DNA of 64,000 nucleotides from CBFFRJ01 sp051486985 (GTDB lineage: Bacteria > Pseudomonadota > Gammaproteobacteria > Enterobacterales > Enterobacteriaceae): the NCBI RefSeq assembly GCF_051486985.1, contig NZ_JAHVDV010000016.1, positions 1 to 64,000 on the forward strand, written 5' to 3'. Under the pieces are notes generated by a model that worked only from the letters and a program-made list of their open reading frames with translations, made no database searches and was not told where the DNA came from. The translations under genes were made by a program, and so were the position numbers. Of the stretch, positions 26,171-33,925 are shown one piece after another. Each line of letters opens with the position of its first letter. Position 1 is the stretch's first letter.

Positions 26171-26201
26171 GGATACCGATGCCTGAAGGGTATCCCGGTT
26201 T
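26171..26201 (+). terminator. Hairpin after cysC, possible terminator
   Basis: GGATACC and GGTATCC pair around an 11-base loop, followed by CGGTTTT. The stem is short and the T run is four bases, so read-through into ygbE is possible. Confidence 0.4.
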
Positions 26202-26230
26202 TGCCAGCCGAAAAGGCTATGGGGTCCGAT

Positions 26231-26554
26231 ATGCGCAACAGTCAGAACATCACCATTTCAGGGTCGGAGAACTTAACGACCAGCGATGAAACCACCTGGT
26301 CCTTCCCTGGGGCCATCGTGGGTTTTGTCGCATGGCTGCTGGCGCTGTCAATTCCGTTTCTGCTCTATGGCCCGAATACGCTGTTCTTCTTCTTGTATAC
26401 GTGGCCCTTTTTCCTCGCACTGATGCCTGTCGCTGTCGTGGTAGGCATTGCCCTGCATTCTCTGCTTGATGGAAAGCTGCTGTATAGCATCGTCTCGACA
26501 CTGCTGATGGTCGTGGCCATGTTTGGTGGCTTGTTTATGTGGCTGATGGGCTAA
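26231..26554 (+). CDS. ygbE: YgbE family inner-membrane protein (DUF3561)
   Basis: Conserved enterobacterial membrane protein of unknown function. An N-terminal polar stretch is followed by three hydrophobic segments (about 29-48, 52-74 and 84-105), including the well-conserved TLFFFLYTWPFFLALMPVAV. The ATG at 26231 gives MRNSQNIT and 107 aa, the same as E. coli YgbE; the frame is open to 26201 but the extension has no support. It lies between cysC and ftsB as in E. coli. Confidence 0.88.
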   Translation: MRNSQNITISGSENLTTSDETTWSFPGAIVGFVAWLLALSIPFLLYGPNTLFFFLYTWPFFLALMPVAVVVGIALHSLLDGKLLYSIVSTLLMVVAMFGGLFMWLMG

Positions 26555-26730
26555 ACCCATCCATACTTCAAACCGTAACGCAGGTTAAGACAATGTGTCC
26601 GGCGGGGACAAACCTTCGGTAAGACGGGCAAATATGCTACATTCTGACGCGGTGATCCTGTATCACCCGGCCCCGGTGTGGAGTCTGAGAAAAAGTTATG
26701 GGATGATGAGGCCGTTTTTCAGGGGGCAGG

Positions 26731-27060
26731 ATGGGTAAATTAACGCTGCTGTTGCTGGCTTTGCTTGTCTGGCTGCAGTACTCGCTGTGGTTCGGCAAAA
26801 ACGGCCTTCATGATTATGGTCGTGTAAATGACGACGTTGCGGTTCAGCAGGCAACGAACGCCAAACTTAAAGCGCGAAACGATCAACTCTTTGCCGAAAT
26901 TGATGACCTCAATGGCGGGCAGGAGGCAATTGAGGAGCGCGCACGCAATGAATTAACCATGACCAGACCGGGCGAAACGTTCTATCGTCTGGTGCCAGAC
27001 GCGTCTAAACGCGCTCAGGGGTCAGTGCAAAACAGACAAAATACGCAAAATAATCGATAA
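26731..27060 (+). CDS. ftsB: Cell division protein FtsB
   Basis: Bitopic divisome protein that forms the FtsQLB subcomplex and helps activate septal peptidoglycan synthesis. The N-terminal transmembrane helix (residues 3-20, KLTLLLLALLVWLQYSLW) is followed by a periplasmic coiled coil and a C-terminal part with ERARNELTMTRPGETFYRLV. It is 109 aa versus 103 in E. coli. GGGGGCAGG precedes the ATG. ispD follows after 19 bases, the conserved ftsB-ispD-ispF-truD order. Confidence 0.95.
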   Translation: MGKLTLLLLALLVWLQYSLWFGKNGLHDYGRVNDDVAVQQATNAKLKARNDQLFAEIDDLNGGQEAIEERARNELTMTRPGETFYRLVPDASKRAQGSVQNRQNTQNNR

Positions 27061-27079
27061 ACAATCCCGGGTTAATGAC

Positions 27080-27790
27080 ATGGCAGCAATCCTTCCGGAC
27101 GTTTATGCCGTGGTGCCGGCCGCAGGATTTGGCCGCCGCATGCAAACGGAATGTCCCAAACAATATCTCTCTATTGGCGATAAAACGATCCTCGAACATG
27201 CCGTGGCGGCGCTGCTGGCGCATCCACGCGTTAAACGTGTGTTCATTGCCGTCACACCAGGTGACGCGCGTTTTGCTCAGCTTCCTCTCGCACATCATCC
27301 CGCCGTCACTGTGGTGGATGGCGGCGCCGAGCGTGCCGACTCCGTCCTGGCAGGTCTGAAAGCGGCACAAGGTGCGCCCTGGGTTCTGGTGCACGATGCC
27401 GCGCGCCCCTGTTTGCATCAGGATGACTTAAACCGACTGCTGCAACTGAGCGAAACCAGCCGGGTAGGCGGTATTCTTGCGGCCCCCGTACGTGACACCA
27501 TGAAACGTGCTGAACCCGGCAAGCGCGCTATTGCACACACTGTTGATCGTAACGATTTATGGCATGCGCTCACGCCACAGTTTTTCCCCCATGAACTCCT
27601 GCATGACTGCCTCACGCGGGCCCTTCACGAAGGCGCGACCATTACCGATGAAGCTTCGGCGCTGGAGTTCTGCGGCTATCACCCCGAGCTGGTGGTGGGT
27701 CGGGCGGATAATATAAAAGTCACCCGGCCGGAAGATTTACAACTTGCTGAGTTTTACCTCACCCATTCCCAATACCAGGAGAAAGCATAA
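27080..27790 (+). CDS. ispD: 2-C-methyl-D-erythritol 4-phosphate cytidylyltransferase
   Basis: Third enzyme of the methylerythritol phosphate isoprenoid route; it joins MEP and CTP to CDP-ME. It is 236 aa, equal to E. coli IspD. The CTP-binding VVPAAGFGRRMQTECPKQYL segment is near residues 12-31 and VHDAARPC near 104-111. Its stop overlaps the ispF start by one base. Confidence 0.97.
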   Translation: MAAILPDVYAVVPAAGFGRRMQTECPKQYLSIGDKTILEHAVAALLAHPRVKRVFIAVTPGDARFAQLPLAHHPAVTVVDGGAERADSVLAGLKAAQGAPWVLVHDAARPCLHQDDLNRLLQLSETSRVGGILAAPVRDTMKRAEPGKRAIAHTVDRNDLWHALTPQFFPHELLHDCLTRALHEGATITDEASALEFCGYHPELVVGRADNIKVTRPEDLQLAEFYLTHSQYQEKA

Positions 27791-28269
27791 TGCGCATTGG
27801 ACACGGTTTTGACGTACACGCCTTCGGCGGCGAAGGCCCCATCATTATTGGCGGCGTGCGCATTCCCTGGGAAAAAGGGTTGCTGGCACACTCAGATGGT
27901 GACGTTGCCCTGCATGCGCTGACCGATGCTCTGCTGGGTGCAGCGGCACTCGGCGACATCGGTAAACTCTTCCCGGATACCGATCCCGCGTTCAAAGGCG
28001 CAGACAGCCGTGAGTTGCTGCGTGAAGCCTGGCGCCGTATCCAGGCCAAAGGCTACCAGCTTGGCAATGTCGACGTCACCATCATTGCCCAGGCGCCTAA
28101 AATGTTGCCGCATATCCCGCAGATGCGCGTCTTCATTGCAGAAGATCTGGGGTGCCATATGGATGACGTTAACGTGAAAGCCACTACTACTGAAAAACTC
28201 GGTTTTACCGGGCGTGGTGAAGGCATCGCCTGCGAAGCGGTGGCTCTTCTGCATAAGGCGGGAAAATGA
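27790..28269 (+). CDS. ispF: 2-C-methyl-D-erythritol 2,4-cyclodiphosphate synthase
   Basis: Fifth enzyme of the same isoprenoid route; it cyclises CDP-ME 2-phosphate and releases CMP. It is 159 aa. The metal ligands are in GHGFDVHAF (Asp8, His10) and LAHSDGDVALHAL (His42). It overlaps truD by four bases (ATGA). Confidence 0.97.
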   Translation: MRIGHGFDVHAFGGEGPIIIGGVRIPWEKGLLAHSDGDVALHALTDALLGAAALGDIGKLFPDTDPAFKGADSRELLREAWRRIQAKGYQLGNVDVTIIAQAPKMLPHIPQMRVFIAEDLGCHMDDVNVKATTTEKLGFTGRGEGIACEAVALLHKAGK

Positions 28270-29312
28270 CCGATTTTGAGCAACTGACATACCTGCATGG
28301 CAAACCTGCCGGCAACGGGGTGTTGAAAGCTAATCCGGAAGATTTCGTCGTTATCGAAGACTTAGGCTTCGAACCAGACGGCGAGGGTGAACATATTCTG
28401 GTGCGGATTCTGAAAAACGGCTGCAACACCCGTTTTGTTGCCGACGCGCTGGCAAAATTCCTTAAAATACACGCCCGCGAGGTGAGCTTCGCGGGTCAGA
28501 AAGATAAGCATGCCGTTACTGAACAGTGGCTTTGCGCCCGCGTGCCGGGCAATGGAATGCCGGATCTGAGCGCGTTCCAGCTGGAAGGGTGCAAAGTGCT
28601 GGAGTACGCACGCCATAAGCGTAAGCTGCGTACAGGTGCGCTTAAAGGCAATAACTTTACGCTGGTGCTGCGGGGTATCACCGATCGCCACGACGTCGAG
28701 GTGCGCCTGCAGGCTATTAGCGAGCAGGGTGTGCCGAACTACTTCGGCGCGCAGCGTTTTGGCCTGGGCGGCAGTAACCTGCTGGGTGCGCAGCGCTGGG
28801 CACAAAGCGATGCCCCGGTTCGCGATCGCAATAAACGCAGTTTCTGGTTGTCGGCGGCGCGTAGCGCGTTGTTTAATCAGATAGTCCACGAGCGTTTGAA
28901 AAAACCGGACTTTAATCAAGTTGTTGACGGCGATGCGCTACAATTAGCGGGACGCGGAAGCTGGTTTGTGGCAACGGCTGACGAGCGCGAAGCGCTGCAG
29001 GCGCGTGTGGATGCAAAAGAATTAATGATAACGGCTGCACTGCCGGGCAGTGGCGAATGGGGACCGCAAGGCGATGCGCTGGCATTCGAGCAGGCCGCCG
29101 TGGCAGATGCGCCGGAATTACAACATTTGCTGGTGCGTGAAAAGGTGGAAGCGGCTCGCCGCGCAATGCGTCTTTTTCCGCAGCGGATGAGCTGGAACTG
29201 GTGGGATGACGTAACCGTTGAGGTGCGTTTCTGGCTGCCTGCGGGAAGCTTTGCTACCAGTGTGGTAAGGGAAATTATCAATACGGGTGATTATGCGAAT
29301 ATTGCTGAGTAA
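28266..29312 (+). CDS. truD: tRNA pseudouridine(13) synthase TruD
   Basis: Makes pseudouridine 13 in tRNA-Glu. It is 348 aa (349 in E. coli). The catalytic Asp lies in FAGQKDKHAVTEQW near residue 80; the TruD-specific insertion domain and the NYFGAQRFG segment are present. It overlaps the surE start by 20 bases at its 3' end, as expected for the coupled truD-surE-pcm set. Confidence 0.96.
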   Translation: MTDFEQLTYLHGKPAGNGVLKANPEDFVVIEDLGFEPDGEGEHILVRILKNGCNTRFVADALAKFLKIHAREVSFAGQKDKHAVTEQWLCARVPGNGMPDLSAFQLEGCKVLEYARHKRKLRTGALKGNNFTLVLRGITDRHDVEVRLQAISEQGVPNYFGAQRFGLGGSNLLGAQRWAQSDAPVRDRNKRSFWLSAARSALFNQIVHERLKKPDFNQVVDGDALQLAGRGSWFVATADEREALQARVDAKELMITAALPGSGEWGPQGDALAFEQAAVADAPELQHLLVREKVEAARRAMRLFPQRMSWNWWDDVTVEVRFWLPAGSFATSVVREIINTGDYANIAE

Positions 29313-30054
29313 CGATGACGGTATCCACGCGCCGGGTATTCAGACGCTGGCAAAAGCCCTTCGGGAATTTGCTGATGTTCAGGTCGTCGCTCCCGATCGT
29401 AACCGCAGTGGTGCTTCGAATTCACTGACGCTGGAATCCTCTCTTCGTACCTTTGCATTTGAAAATGGCGATATCGCGGTGCAGATGGGCACCCCAACCG
29501 ACTGTGTCTTTCTGGGGGTTAACGCACTGATGCGACCGCGCCCGGATGTGGTGGTGTCTGGTATTAATGCCGGCCCGAATCTGGGCGATGATGTCATCTA
29601 CAGCGGCACCGTTGCTGCGGCTATGGAAGGGCGTCACCTGGGCTTTCCTGCGCTGGCCGTGTCGTTAAATGGCCACAAACATTATGACACGGCAGCAGCG
29701 GTAACCTGCTCTCTTTTACGCGGGTTGTCGCGTGAGCCTCTGCGCACGGGGCGCATCCTGAATATCAATGTTCCCGATCTGCCGCTTGATGAAATCAAAG
29801 GCATTCGTGTTACCCGTTGTGGAAGCCGGCATCCGGCCGATCAGGTCATTCCGCAGCAGGACCCGCGGGGTAATACGCTGTACTGGATTGGTCCACCGGG
29901 CGAGAAGTACGACGCCGGGCCGGATACCGATTTTGCCGCCGTTGATGAAGGTTATGTCTCGGTGACGCCGCTGCAGGTCGATCTCACCGCCTACAGTGCG
30001 CAGGATGTGCTTTCGGGGTGGCTTGAACGTGCCGGAGTCACCACGCAATGGTGA
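29293..30054 (+). CDS. surE: 5'/3'-nucleotidase SurE
   Basis: Divalent-metal nucleotidase and exopolyphosphatase linked to stationary-phase survival. The metal site is in the N-terminal MRILLSNDDG (Asp8, Asp9), then RNRSGASNSLT (Ser39) and SGINAGPNLGDDV (Asn near 91). An ATG at 29287 is open, but 29293 gives the family N-terminus and 253 aa, equal to E. coli SurE. It overlaps pcm by seven bases. Confidence 0.96.
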   Translation: MRILLSNDDGIHAPGIQTLAKALREFADVQVVAPDRNRSGASNSLTLESSLRTFAFENGDIAVQMGTPTDCVFLGVNALMRPRPDVVVSGINAGPNLGDDVIYSGTVAAAMEGRHLGFPALAVSLNGHKHYDTAAAVTCSLLRGLSREPLRTGRILNINVPDLPLDEIKGIRVTRCGSRHPADQVIPQQDPRGNTLYWIGPPGEKYDAGPDTDFAAVDEGYVSVTPLQVDLTAYSAQDVLSGWLERAGVTTQW

Positions 30055-30674
30055 GTAAACGCATACAAACGCTTCTCAATCAGTTACGTACACTGGGCAT
30101 CGCGGATGAGCATGTCCTGGAAGCTATCGCGCAGGTACCGCGCGAAAAGTTTATTGATGAAGCGTTTGAACTCCAGGCATGGGAAAACGTAGCCTTGCCG
30201 ATAGGGCAGGGCCAAACCATTTCTCAGCCCTATATGGTTGCCAGAATGACCGCGTTGCTGGAGCTCACTCCGCAGTCGCGCGTACTGGAAATTGGCACAG
30301 GTTCCGGTTACCAGACCGCAATACTGGCGCACCTTGTGCACCATGTGTGTACCGTCGAGCGTATTAAAAGTTTGCAATGGCAGGCGCGCCGCCGTCTCAA
30401 ACAACTTGATTTACATAATGTTTCAACACGTCATGGTGATGGCTGGCAGGGTTGGCAGGCACGCGCCCCGTTTGACGCTATTATTGTGACGGCTGCGCCG
30501 TTAGAAATTCCGACGGCGCTCATGTCGCAACTGGATGAAGGCGGCATTCTCGTTTTACCTGTGGGCGATGAACATCAGCAACTTAAGCGTGTTCGTCGGC
30601 GGGGAGACGAATTTATCATCGATACTGTCGAAGCCGTGCGTTTTGTGCCTCTGGTAAAGGGTGAACTGGCCTGA
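30048..30674 (+). CDS. pcm: Protein-L-isoaspartate O-methyltransferase
   Basis: Repairs age-damaged proteins by methylating isoaspartyl residues with SAM. It is 208 aa, like E. coli Pcm. The SAM motif I VLEIGTGSGYQTAILA is near residue 82, and the upstream QGQTISQPYMVARM segment is the usual substrate-side motif. It precedes nlpD-rpoS, all linked to stationary phase. Confidence 0.96.
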   Translation: MVSKRIQTLLNQLRTLGIADEHVLEAIAQVPREKFIDEAFELQAWENVALPIGQGQTISQPYMVARMTALLELTPQSRVLEIGTGSGYQTAILAHLVHHVCTVERIKSLQWQARRRLKQLDLHNVSTRHGDGWQGWQARAPFDAIIVTAAPLEIPTALMSQLDEGGILVLPVGDEHQQLKRVRRRGDEFIIDTVEAVRFVPLVKGELA

Positions 30675-30788
30675 GAAACAGATTTTTCCTGGGTTAATCA
30701 TGCTTTATCAGCGTATGGTGAGCAAATTTGCGCACCGCGGTTTCACGGTGTTTAAGTCATTGGTAACTAATACATTCCTGGGGGATAA

Positions 30789-31913
30789 ATGAGCGCGGGA
30801 AGCCCAAAATTCACCGTACGTCGTGTGGCGGCACTGTCACTGGTTTCACTCTGGCTTGCGGGTTGTACAAGCTCCAACAATGCGCCTGCGCCAGTCAGTT
30901 CCGTAGGCGGCGACAACGGTTCCAGCAACGGTTCCGGAATGTTAATCACGCCGCCACCCATGACAAGCAGCCAGTCGCAGCCACAGATCCAACCGGTACA
31001 GCAGCCAAATATTCAGCCAACAAATCAAACAGCCGCTGTGCAGCCCGTCGTTCAACAACCTGTTGAGACCGCAAATGGTCGTATAGTTTATAACCGGAAG
31101 TACGGGAATATTCCGAAAGGTAGTTATACTGGCGGCAGCACTTACACGGTAAAACGCGGGGATACGCTCTTTTATATCGCCTGGATCACCGGGAACGATT
31201 TCAGGGATTTGGCGCAGCGAAACCACGTTGCGGCCCCGTATAGCTTGAATGTTGGGCAAACGCTTCAGGTTGGAAATGCTTCCGGCACACCAATCACTGG
31301 CGGAAATGCTATAACTCAGGCTGATGCATCTGCTCAAGGAATCATCACAAAGCCTGCACAAAATTCAACCGTGGCTGTTGCGTCCAAACCGACAATTACG
31401 TATTCTGAGGACTCAGGTGAACAAAGTGCTAACAAGATGTTGCCGAACAATAAGCCTGCGACCCCTGTCACAGCGCCTGTTACGGCTCCACAAGTTAGTA
31501 CAACCGAACCGACTGTTAGCAGCACGTCAAACAGCGCGCCGATTTCAACGTGGCGCTGGCCGACTGAGGGCAAGGTCATCGACAACTTCTCTGCCACCGA
31601 AGGTGGTAATAAAGGGGTCGATATCGCAGGTAGTAAAGGACAGGCTATTGTCGCGACCGCAGATGGTCGCGTGGTATATGCCGGTAATGCACTGCGTGGT
31701 TACGGTAATCTTATTATCATCAAACACAACGATGATTACCTGAGTGCCTACGCCCATAACGATACGATGCTGGTCCGGGAACAACAAGAAATCAAGGCGG
31801 GGCAGAAAATAGCTACCATGGGTAGCTCCGGAACCAGTTCCACACGGTTGCATTTTGAAATTCGTTACAAGGGGAAATCCGTAAACCCGCTGCGTTATTT
31901 GCCGCAGCGATAA
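30789..31913 (+). CDS. nlpD: Murein hydrolase activator NlpD
   Basis: Outer-membrane lipoprotein that activates the amidase AmiC during cell separation. The signal peptide ends in lipobox LAGC (Cys near 26). A Gln/Pro-rich linker is followed by a LysM domain (TYTVKRGDTLFYIAWITGND near 118-137) and a C-terminal LytM/M23 domain of the catalytically degenerate, activator type. It is 374 aa versus 379 in E. coli. In enterics the main rpoS promoter lies inside this gene, so part of its coding sequence is also rpoS leader. Confidence 0.95.
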   Translation: MSAGSPKFTVRRVAALSLVSLWLAGCTSSNNAPAPVSSVGGDNGSSNGSGMLITPPPMTSSQSQPQIQPVQQPNIQPTNQTAAVQPVVQQPVETANGRIVYNRKYGNIPKGSYTGGSTYTVKRGDTLFYIAWITGNDFRDLAQRNHVAAPYSLNVGQTLQVGNASGTPITGGNAITQADASAQGIITKPAQNSTVAVASKPTITYSEDSGEQSANKMLPNNKPATPVTAPVTAPQVSTTEPTVSSTSNSAPISTWRWPTEGKVIDNFSATEGGNKGVDIAGSKGQAIVATADGRVVYAGNALRGYGNLIIIKHNDDYLSAYAHNDTMLVREQQEIKAGQKIATMGSSGTSSTRLHFEIRYKGKSVNPLRYLPQR

Positions 31914-32030
31914 TTCGGCAAAGTAGTGAAGCCTTCCTCTTTCGTTGTTGCAGCACGCAGATGTCGCTGCAACATACAAAACCGGAAAGCCTAAGTGCTT
32001 TGTCAAGGGATCACGGGTAGGAGCCACCTT
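31840..32030 (+). promoter_or_regulatory. rpoS mRNA leader (3' part) with sRNA-pairing region
   Basis: The end of nlpD and the gap to rpoS form the translational control region in E. coli, where DsrA, RprA and ArcZ pair with the leader around TTGCATTTTGAAATTCG, seen here at 31850-31866. The ribosome site GGGTAGGAGCCACCTT before the rpoS ATG is conserved. Between them the sequence differs from E. coli and contains an 8-bp hairpin GTTGCAGC / GCTGCAAC (31947-31974). Confidence 0.6.
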
Positions 32031-33023
32031 ATGACTCAGAATACGCTGAAAGTTCATGATTTAAATGAAGATGCGGAATTTGATGAAAACGGAGCAGAGG
32101 TTTTCGACGAGAAGGCCTTAGTAGAAGAGGAACCCAGTGATAACGACGTGGCCGAAGAGGAGTTGTTATCTCAGGGGGCTACCCAGCGTGTGCTGGATGC
32201 AACTCAACTCTATCTTGGGGAAATTGGTTACTCCCCATTACTGACGGCCGAAGAAGAAGTTTATTTTGCACGCCGCGCATTGCGTGGTGACGTTGCATCC
32301 CGCCGCCGCATGATTGAAAGTAACCTGCGTCTGGTGGTGAAAATTGCCCGTCGATACAGCAACCGTGGCCTTGCGCTGCTGGATCTGATCGAAGAGGGGA
32401 ATTTGGGTCTCATCCGTGCTGTCGAGAAGTTTGACCCTGAACGTGGGTTCCGTTTCTCAACGTATGCGACCTGGTGGATTCGTCAAACCATCGAACGGGC
32501 GATCATGAATCAAACCCGTACCATTCGTTTGCCGATTCACATTGTTAAAGAGCTGAATGTCTATCTGCGTACCGCGCGTGAGTTGTCCCATAAACTGGAC
32601 CACGAACCGAGCGCCGAAGAAATCGCAGAGCAGCTGGATAAACCCGTTGATGACGTGAGTCGTATGCTGCGCCTGAACGAACGTATCACTTCTGTTGATA
32701 CTCCGTTGGGCGGCGATTCCGAAAAAGCGCTGCTGGACATCCTGGCAGACGAAAAAGACAACGGTCCTGAAGACACCACGCAGGACGATGATATGAAGCA
32801 AAGCATCGTTAAGTGGTTGTTTGAACTGAACGCTAAACAGCGTGAGGTACTGGCACGTCGTTTTGGTCTGCTCGGTTATGAAGCCGCAACCCTCGAAGAT
32901 GTGGGTCGTGAAATCGGTCTGACCCGTGAACGCGTTCGTCAGATTCAGGTTGAAGGTCTGCGTCGTCTGCGTGAAATTCTGCAGGCACAGGGGCTGAATA
33001 TTGAAGCGCTGTTCCGCGAATAA
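32031..33023 (+). CDS. rpoS: RNA polymerase sigma factor RpoS (sigma S)
   Basis: Master sigma factor of stationary phase and general stress. It is 330 aa, like E. coli. Region 1.2-2 includes YLGEIGYSPLLTAEEE and the -10-recognition helix FRFSTYATWWIRQTIERAI; region 4.2 has TLEDVGREIGLTRERVRQIQ. The frame is open to 31995, but the ATG at 32031 has TAGGAG upstream and gives MTQNTLKVHDLNEDAEFDE. No truncation or frameshift, so the allele looks functional. Confidence 0.98.
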   Translation: MTQNTLKVHDLNEDAEFDENGAEVFDEKALVEEEPSDNDVAEEELLSQGATQRVLDATQLYLGEIGYSPLLTAEEEVYFARRALRGDVASRRRMIESNLRLVVKIARRYSNRGLALLDLIEEGNLGLIRAVEKFDPERGFRFSTYATWWIRQTIERAIMNQTRTIRLPIHIVKELNVYLRTARELSHKLDHEPSAEEIAEQLDKPVDDVSRMLRLNERITSVDTPLGGDSEKALLDILADEKDNGPEDTTQDDDMKQSIVKWLFELNAKQREVLARRFGLLGYEAATLEDVGREIGLTRERVRQIQVEGLRRLREILQAQGLNIEALFRE

Positions 33024-33035
33024 GTCCTGAACACG

Positions 33036-33066
33036 AAAAAGCCGGTCACCTGACCGGCTTTTTTTA
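33036..33066 (+). terminator. Rho-independent terminator of rpoS
   Basis: AAAAAGCCGGTCA pairs with TGACCGGCTTTTTTT around a short loop, 12 bases after the rpoS stop. Confidence 0.92.
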
Positions 33067-33316
33067 TCTCTTTTAGTCACTGCTACCGGTTTGCTTTCGC
33101 CAGCAAAGGCGAAATGGCAGGCTCCTGCGGGGCATCATGAGTCCCTTCCTGCATCTGAAAGCCTCGGGATAAAGTTATGCTAAGTCTTAGCGGCCCGGCA
33201 TTACGCCAGCTGTACAGGCAGGGCTGACACTGAAATACCCTCCCCGGACGACTGAGTGAAGCGGAGCGAGGGCAGTTTACCCCGCTGACTCGAAAGATAA
33301 GAGCTGAGTACCCGGC
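33067..33316. other. Gap between rpoS and osmC with hairpin potential
   Basis: No convincing gene. It contains TTTCGCC / GGCGAAA (33096-33115), and a C-rich CCCTCCCCGG is followed by GAGCGAGGG (33237-33273), which could fold. A 90-codon minus-strand open frame (33083-33355) lacks a good start region and runs through the osmC terminator. The rpoS-mutS gap is known to vary among enterics. Confidence 0.4.
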
Positions 33317-33343
33317 CAAAAAAAACCGCCCACTGCGGGCGGT
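33317..33343 (-). terminator. Rho-independent terminator of osmC
   Basis: Read on the minus strand, AAACCGCCC and GGGCGGTTT stem around GCAGT and run into a long T tract, shortly after the osmC stop. Confidence 0.88.
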
Positions 33344-33361
33344 TTGTGCACTCAACGGTGG

Positions 33362-33790
33362 TTAGTTAAGGGTGTATTCCAGCGAGATATCGGCATTCAG
33401 CACTTTGGATACCGGACAACCGGCTTTGGCTTTCTGAATGGCTTCATCAAATTTGGCTGCGTCGGCACCTGGCACTTTGACGGCACTTTTCAGTGCGATT
33501 TTGGTAATGGCAAAGCCGCCGTCTACCTGATCAAGGGTAACGGTTGCCGTAGTGTCGATACTGTCGGCCGTATAGCCCACTTCGCCCAGGATCATGGAGA
33601 GCGCCATTGAGAAGCAGGCAGCATGTGCCGCACCAATCAGCTCTTCCGGGTTAGTCCCCGGCGTGCCTTCAAAGCGTGTGTTAAAGCCATAAGGCAGTTC
33701 TTTCAGCGCGCCGCTCTCAGTTGAAACGGTCCCTTTGCCACGTTTAAGATCGCCTGCCCAGTGAGCCTGTCCTTTCTTTTGAATTGCCAT
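33362..33790 (-). CDS. osmC: Peroxiredoxin OsmC
   Basis: Cytoplasmic thiol peroxidase that prefers organic hydroperoxides; osmotically inducible and RpoS-influenced in E. coli. It is 142 aa (143 in E. coli). The two redox cysteines are in GAAHAACFSMALS (near 59) and KAGCPVSKV (near 125). AAGGAACG precedes the ATG. In E. coli K-12 osmC is far from rpoS; here it sits between rpoS and mutS, convergent to rpoS and upstream of neither. Confidence 0.93.
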   Translation of the reverse strand: MAIQKKGQAHWAGDLKRGKGTVSTESGALKELPYGFNTRFEGTPGTNPEELIGAAHAACFSMALSMILGEVGYTADSIDTTATVTLDQVDGGFAITKIALKSAVKVPGADAAKFDEAIQKAKAGCPVSKVLNADISLEYTLN

Positions 33791-33896
33791 CGCATCGTTC
33801 CTTTCATTATTGAGAGAAAAAAATTGAGAGAATTAAAAAGTATAGAAGCCGAACACAGGCTTGCCTGGCATTCGTGAAATTTATTCCGGGGAGTGC

Positions 33897-33919
33897 GGCC
33901 CGCAGCGCTTGTGCGGGCC
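33897..33919 (-). terminator. Hairpin at the mutS 3' end
   Basis: GGCCCGCA and TGCGGGCC form a perfect eight-pair stem just past the mutS stop on the minus strand. No T tract follows, so it may be a stabilising stem or a Rho-assisted end. Confidence 0.4.
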
Positions 33920-33925
33920 TGAGGG

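Noticed and set aside
33083..33355. 90-codon minus-strand frame between rpoS and osmC
   Set aside because: It begins beyond the osmC terminator hairpin, has no ribosome site and reads through structured sequence.
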